Position numbers and translations under genes: made by a program. DNA of 8,676 nucleotides from Anaerolineales bacterium (GTDB lineage: Bacteria; Chloroflexota; Anaerolineae; Anaerolineales; E44-bin32): assembly GCA_023144145.1 (NCBI GenBank), contig JAGLGG010000031.1, positions 1 through 8,676 of the forward strand, read 5' to 3'. Shown piece by piece: positions 5,138 to 8,676 of the stretch (its first letter is position 1; every line of letters starts with the position of its first letter). The notes under the pieces are model-generated. The model was not told the origin of the DNA, did not search any database, and saw only the letters and a list, made by a program, of their open reading frames with translations.

Positions 5138-5959
5138 ATGAGTACTGCGCGCAAGAATTTATCAAGCTTCGCCGCAACCTTATTTGGGTCTAGAAGCAGA
5201 GTCATTTACCTTATATCGGTACCTTTCACGCTTTTCGCAATTTTCTTATTGTGGGAAGGAATTACTCGGTACACAGCAGTGCCAGAATTCATCCTGCCGT
5301 CTCCGGGTTCAGTGTGGAACAGATTTATAAGTTCTATTGAAGATGGGTCACTTCCTAAACATACCATCACCACATTTACTGAAGTTTTAGGTGGCTTAGT
5401 ACTCGGGATTTTCGTTGCGGCTAACCTTGGCTACGTACTTGCTAAATCAGAAACAGCTGAGAGAGTTCTCGCACCGTACATCGTCGCCTCCCAATCCATT
5501 CCAGTTGTAGCAATTGCTCCGCTGCTCATCATATGGTTTGGATCAGGACAAATTTCCAAGATATTGATTTCCGCATTGATCGTATTTTTTCCGGTTTTGG
5601 TGAATACGATTGTCGCAGTTCGTAGCGTTCCGGAGGATCTGAGGGATCTGATGCGCTCATTAAGAGCAACCTCAATCCAGATTTTTACTAAACTCGAATT
5701 GCCAGCAGCCATGCCGGTTCTTTTGGGCGGGTTGAAAATTGGTGCGACTTTGTCAGTTATCGGAGCAGTGGTTGGTGAGTTCGTTGCCGCGGATGAAGGC
5801 TTGGGTTTTCTGATAAATCTTTCAAGAGGGATGTACGATACCGCCATGGTATTTGTTACGGTTTTTACCTTGGTAGCGATGGCATTGTCGTTGTATACCA
5901 TCGTGGCATTAGTGGAGCTGAAAGTGCTCGCATGGCGCAAAGACCCCTCAGAATCATAA
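5138..5959 (+). CDS. ribX: Riboflavin ABC transporter permease (RibX-like)
   Basis: This is an inner-membrane permease of the SsuC/TauC/ThiX type (binding-protein-dependent transport superfamily). With the start at 5138 it has 273 residues, normal for the family. Hydrophobic segments lie at about residues 24-40, 84-103, 112-135, 139-162, 203-220 and 236-262. FILPSPGSVWNRF (51-63) after the first helix is typical of this family. The EAA-type loop that contacts the ATPase is at about residues 168-205 (LRDLMRSLRATSIQIFTKLE and the following LPAAMPVLLGGLKIG). Sequence alone gives only the broad family (taurine, sulfonate, nitrate, thiamine precursor). The FMN riboswitch directly upstream points to riboflavin or another flavin, as for RibXY of Chloroflexus. 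It is the first gene of a three-gene operon; its stop codon overlaps the Shine-Dalgarno sequence of the next gene. Confidence 0.85.
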   Translation: MSTARKNLSSFAATLFGSRSRVIYLISVPFTLFAIFLLWEGITRYTAVPEFILPSPGSVWNRFISSIEDGSLPKHTITTFTEVLGGLVLGIFVAANLGYVLAKSETAERVLAPYIVASQSIPVVAIAPLLIIWFGSGQISKILISALIVFFPVLVNTIVAVRSVPEDLRDLMRSLRATSIQIFTKLELPAAMPVLLGGLKIGATLSVIGAVVGEFVAADEGLGFLINLSRGMYDTAMVFVTVFTLVAMALSLYTIVALVELKVLAWRKDPSES

Positions 5960-5963
5960 GGAG
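5958..5963 (+). promoter_or_regulatory. Shine-Dalgarno sequence supporting a TTG start
   Basis: AAGGAG overlaps the stop codon of the permease gene and lies 9 nt before the TTG at 5973. A complete lipoprotein signal peptide starts exactly at this TTG and no ATG or GTG fits better. Confidence 0.8.
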
Positions 5964-5972
5964 ACGAAAGCT

Positions 5973-6965
5973 TTGAAAAAATCATTGATTCTTGCATTTC
6001 TTGTTCTCGTAATTCCTTTGCTGTTCATCGCTTGTGGACCAAGCTCAACAGAAATTCCGTCAGAGCCTATGACGGTAAGACTGGCCATGCCGTTCCGACC
6101 TGATGTTCAGTTCGCTCCATTTTACGTCTCAATTGAAAAGGGGTTTTTTTCCGAGGCGAATATTGAGGTGACCATCGAACATCTTCCTGAAAATGAGGCG
6201 GTCGCGTTAGTTGGGGCGGGAGAGGTCCCATTTGCAGTCGTATCTGGTGAACAGGTTTTGCTTGCCAGAGCCCAGGAACTGCCAGTGGTCTATGTGATGG
6301 CCTGGTGGCACGACTATCCCGTGGCAGTGGCTGTGCCCGAGGATAGTAATATTCGGTCCCCACGGGATTTGGTTGGCAAGAAAGTAGGCATTCCTGGTTT
6401 ATACGGAGCTTCATACATTGGTTACCGAGCGTTATTGAGCTCTGAAGGTGTATCTGAGCAGGAAACCATTCTCGATACTATCGGATACAACCAGGTTGAA
6501 GCAATGCTCGCCGGACAGGTAGATGCGATTGTAGTTTACGCAAACAATGAGCCCATTCAGTTAAACGAACTGGGTTTTCCGATGCGATTAATGCGTGTCG
6601 CTGATTCCGTGTCGCTAGCCTCAAATGGATTAATTACCAATGAGAAGACGTTGAGTGAAAATCCTGATCTTGTGCGCAGGATGGTTTCCGCGATTCTTAA
6701 AGGAATTGAACATTCGATTGCGAACACCAACGAGGCGTATGAGATAAGCAAAAATTACGTTGAAGGCCTTGATAAGACTGAGACAGATGTGCTGCGAAAT
6801 GTGCTTGAAGAAAGCGTGCCATTTTGGAAAGCAGATACCCCGGGTGTATCTAATCCGGAAGCTTGGATCAATATGCATGCGATATTGTTAGAAATGGATC
6901 TCTTAAGCAATCCTCTTGATGTACAAGCTGCTTTCACAAATGAATATTTACCCGAAAATGACTGA
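5973..6965 (+). CDS. ribY: Riboflavin ABC transporter substrate-binding lipoprotein (RibY-like, NMT1/THI5 family)
   Basis: This is the extracytoplasmic solute-binding component of the importer. It has 330 residues and uses a TTG start. The N-terminus is a lipoprotein signal peptide: KK, a hydrophobic run at residues 5-19 and the lipobox LFIAC with Cys21. The mature part has the NMT1/THI5-like periplasmic-binding fold: FRPDVQFAPFYVSIEKGFF (41-59) is the family's opening motif, followed by ENEAVALVGAGEVPFAV (73-89), the hinge DLVGKKVGIPG (132-142) and AMLAGQVDAIVVY (177-189). Members of this family bind thiamine precursors, nitrate, sulfonates or riboflavin; the FMN riboswitch upstream argues for riboflavin. 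It sits 13 bp after the permease gene and its last codons overlap the ATPase start. Aromatic residues such as Trp111, Trp112 and Tyr115 could stack on an isoalloxazine ring, but this is speculation. A ThiY-type ligand is the main alternative. Confidence 0.85.
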   Translation: MKKSLILAFLVLVIPLLFIACGPSSTEIPSEPMTVRLAMPFRPDVQFAPFYVSIEKGFFSEANIEVTIEHLPENEAVALVGAGEVPFAVVSGEQVLLARAQELPVVYVMAWWHDYPVAVAVPEDSNIRSPRDLVGKKVGIPGLYGASYIGYRALLSSEGVSEQETILDTIGYNQVEAMLAGQVDAIVVYANNEPIQLNELGFPMRLMRVADSVSLASNGLITNEKTLSENPDLVRRMVSAILKGIEHSIANTNEAYEISKNYVEGLDKTETDVLRNVLEESVPFWKADTPGVSNPEAWINMHAILLEMDLLSNPLDVQAAFTNEYLPEND

Positions 6966-7728
6966 TATTTCTGAGATTTTGATCGCTTCTGATATTAGTA
7001 AATCATTCCCTAATGGGAATGGTGGATTGAGCGTGCTCGAAGATGTTAGTTTTAGCCTCGACTCGCAGGAGTTTCTATGCATCGTAGGACCTTCAGGATG
7101 CGGAAAGACAACGCTATTAAAAATTCTCGCGGGGCTGATGATTCCGAGTGAAGGCGATGTGATTTTTGAGGGGGAGCGGGTCATTCGACCCCGTCGACGG
7201 ATCGGATTCGTTTTTCAAGAGGCAAATTTAATGCCCTGGCGAACGGTTGAAGATAACATCTCGCTCCCACTCGAATTACAAGGTCAGAACGGCTCGGAAG
7301 TTCACACCAAAACAACCGATTTGATCGAGCTGGTCGGGCTCTCTAGTTTTGAAAAGACCTATCCCAGGGATTTGTCTGGAGGAATGGCACAACGTGTTGC
7401 GATCGCACGCGCGTTGATCCATGATCCAGATCTTCTCCTGCTTGATGAACCCTTTGGTGCACTCGATGCCCTTACTAGAGAAAGAATGGCAACCGAGTTG
7501 ATGCGAATATGGGGCGCCCAAAAGGTCACTGTCGTGATGGTCACACATTCGATTTCGGAAGCGATTTTGCTCGCAGATCGAATCTTGGTGCTCAGCCCAC
7601 GACCAGGCAAAGTTACACTAGATTTACCAATTTCACTCACACGCCCTCGTGATCTGTCTATGGCTCACACTAAGGAATTTGGAAAGCTGGCCAGTCGGAT
7701 TCGCGCTGCAATCGCAAATGAGGAGTGA
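6958..7728 (+). CDS. ABC transporter ATP-binding protein of the riboflavin importer
   Basis: This is the cytoplasmic ATPase of the importer, of the SsuB/TauB/ThiZ type. With the ATG at 6958 it has 256 residues. Motifs: Walker A GPSGCGKTT (44-52), Q-loop FVFQEANLMPW (84-94), signature LSGGMAQRVAIARAL (139-153), Walker B LLLLDEP (159-165), D-loop GALD (167-170) and H-loop His197 in VMVTHSISEA. LMPW after the Q-loop and LSGGMAQR are hallmarks of this ATPase family. All catalytic residues are present. The ATG overlaps the end of the lipoprotein gene by 8 bp (ATGACTGA); there is no Shine-Dalgarno sequence, so translation probably depends on coupling. An upstream in-frame TTG at 6916 is less likely because it would add 14 residues encoded inside the lipoprotein gene. 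No established symbol is assigned. The operon ends at the terminator about 30 bp downstream. Confidence 0.9.
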   Translation: MTDISEILIASDISKSFPNGNGGLSVLEDVSFSLDSQEFLCIVGPSGCGKTTLLKILAGLMIPSEGDVIFEGERVIRPRRRIGFVFQEANLMPWRTVEDNISLPLELQGQNGSEVHTKTTDLIELVGLSSFEKTYPRDLSGGMAQRVAIARALIHDPDLLLLDEPFGALDALTRERMATELMRIWGAQKVTVVMVTHSISEAILLADRILVLSPRPGKVTLDLPISLTRPRDLSMAHTKEFGKLASRIRAAIANEE

Positions 7729-7756
7729 CTAAGGGTCCAAGACATCTCGGAACAAT

Positions 7757-7800
7757 AAAAACAAAAAAAGACCGCTGTGAATTGCGGCCTTTTTTGTTTT
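7757..7800. terminator. Bidirectional intrinsic terminator between convergent genes
   Basis: CCGC (7772-7775) pairs with GCGG (7784-7787) around an 8-nt loop. After one A/C mismatch the stem continues with G7770-C7789 and six A-T pairs into the flanking A tract (7763-7769) and T tract (7790-7795). With one bulged A it extends further through CAAAA/TTTTG. A U run follows the hairpin on both strands, so it should terminate both the riboflavin-transport operon (plus) and the DUF4349 gene (minus). Confidence 0.85.
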
Positions 7801-7829
7801 CGAAGCATTTGAACATAGGGTTCAGATTA

Positions 7830-8676
7830 TCACTCTGCTTGAGAAGAAGAGCCCTCGACCACGTCCTGCTGTGATTTCCTTCGGCGCAATACGCTCCGCC
7901 CGATGAAGAAGCCAGGTACTCCCAACAGCAATGCAATCGGAAGGGCACAAATTGCCAGCCAAATCCCAGCATCGGCCAGGAACTGCAAAGTCTGGATTAA
8001 TGCCTCAAGCGCTTGTTTGGCCGTCCCCTCGGGTCTCCATCCACCAATTTCGAGTGGTTGTGCAAGCTCATCCGGGATGAGCTCAACATTGATGAGCGAC
8101 AGGCGTGCAGAGTCTTCAAAATAGTTCATCTGCCCCTTTATAACTTCGATGTCTTCTCGAACCTGTCGGAGATCATTGAATACCCGAAGGACATCTTCTG
8201 TTTCTAATGCCGCTTCCATGATTACCAGCAACTGCTCTTCAGCAGCTTCGAGGTTTCGAAGTCTGGATTGCAGATCAGTAAATTGCTGGGTTACATCTTC
8301 ACCACTGATACGTTTCTCGCGCACTTCGATGGCGTCATTTTGAATTCGTTCGAGAGCATCATCAAGCCGCTCGACGGGAACTCGAACGCTTACTGATGCT
8401 CGAATTACGCTTCCTGATGATGTGCCAGAAGATGACTGAAATACATTGGAGTAAACGACAAAGCCTCCGAACTGTTCGGCCATCTTTCCGATCTCATCCG
8501 CTGTTTTCCCAGGGTCATCGACAACTAATGTCAGATTTGCATTGCGGATAACCAAAGGCTCAATAGAAGTGACCTCACTATCAAGGCTGAACCGATTTGG
8601 AGATTCAAGCTCGACGCTATCGCTGAATTCGATAACCGCTTCGGGGGCAAATCCTGATTCACCACCCATTGATATG
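7830..8676 (-). CDS. DUF4349 domain membrane protein, 5' end beyond the window
   Basis: The visible part ends at 7830, with 279 residues from the first ATG (8669) and two more open codons to the edge. DUF4349 proteins usually begin with a signal peptide or lipoprotein signal, which is missing here, so the true start is probably outside. Visible regions: a poorly conserved linker (1-38); a beta-rich segment IRNANLTLVVDD (41-52) with GGFVVYSN (68-75); VSVRVPVERLDDALERI (93-109); the family's conserved SGEDVTQQFTDLQSRLRNL (122-140) entering a coiled coil to about 185; NYFEDSARLSLINVELIP (182-199); a transmembrane helix at about 233-258; and a basic RRRK tail (262-265). The layout predicts an extracytoplasmic domain anchored by one C-terminal helix. 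The molecular function is unknown. It converges on the riboflavin operon and shares a terminator with it, so a functional link is not implied. Confidence 0.85.
   Translation of the reverse strand, partial: ISMGGESGFAPEAVIEFSDSVELESPNRFSLDSEVTSIEPLVIRNANLTLVVDDPGKTADEIGKMAEQFGGFVVYSNVFQSSSGTSSGSVIRASVSVRVPVERLDDALERIQNDAIEVREKRISGEDVTQQFTDLQSRLRNLEAAEEQLLVIMEAALETEDVLRVFNDLRQVREDIEVIKGQMNYFEDSARLSLINVELIPDELAQPLEIGGWRPEGTAKQALEALIQTLQFLADAGIWLAICALPIALLLGVPGFFIGRSVLRRRKSQQDVVEGSSSQAE

Noticed and set aside
5431..5997. A 188-codon open frame on the minus strand opposite the riboflavin permease
   Set aside because: There is no domain and no ribosome-binding site, and it is fully covered by a conserved membrane protein gene on the other strand.
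6916..6957. Longer N-terminus for the ATPase from the TTG at 6916 or the ATG at 6919
   Set aside because: The added 13-14 residues lie inside the lipoprotein gene and precede the normal start of the ABC domain; the ATG at 6958 makes a typical 8-bp coupled overlap.
1..8676. CRISPR array, transposon ends, tRNA or phage-like module
   Set aside because: I saw no regularly spaced direct repeats, transposase-like protein, terminal repeats or tRNA cloverleaf; the only repeat family is the riboswitch hairpin module.

Overview
The window is one compact stretch of bacterial chromosome with two ABC import systems and their control elements. GC content is moderate. I see no rRNA, tRNA, insertion sequence, phage gene or CRISPR array. 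An FMN riboswitch ahead of an NMT1/THI5-type riboflavin ABC transporter (the RibXY arrangement known from Chloroflexus), a DUF4349 protein and two PstB-type ATPases together suggest a member of the Chloroflexota. That assignment is inferred from gene content only.

Left half, phosphate uptake. Reading leftwards from about 3125 on the minus strand is a pstS-pstC-pstA-pstB operon: lipoprotein phosphate-binding protein, two permeases, and the first 94 codons of an ATPase that runs off the left edge. Reading rightwards from 3196 are a second complete PstB ATPase and phoU. The 70-bp gap between pstS and the second pstB appears to hold two back-to-back promoters. Each has a 17-bp spacer, and their -35 hexamers overlap on the same 7 bp. 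Both predicted transcription starts lie almost on the start codons, so both mRNAs may be leaderless. The two PstB proteins differ from consensus at different nucleotide-site motifs, which raises the possibility of an asymmetric PstB heterodimer.

Right half, riboflavin uptake. After phoU comes a promoter-like TATAAT and a well-conserved FMN riboswitch (about 4861-4983). It is followed by a linker hairpin, a strong intrinsic terminator (5025-5054) and a second related hairpin just before the ribosome-binding site. The 5' strand of the aptamer is exactly complementary to the 5' arm of the terminator, so a simple attenuation switch can be read from the sequence. Under its control are a permease (ribX-like), a substrate-binding lipoprotein (ribY-like, TTG start) and an ATPase, tightly packed as one operon. 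A bidirectional terminator (about 7757-7800) separates this operon from a convergent DUF4349 membrane protein gene whose 5' end lies beyond the right edge.

How the parts work together: PstS captures phosphate, PstC/PstA form the channel, PstB drives transport, and PhoU normally links pump activity to the phosphate-sensing kinase (no phoR/phoB is in the window). The second system should import riboflavin or a related flavin when FMN is scarce and be shut off by transcription termination when FMN is plentiful. I find no clearly undescribed multi-gene system. The most unusual items are regulatory: the shared -35 divergent promoter and the multi-hairpin riboswitch platform.
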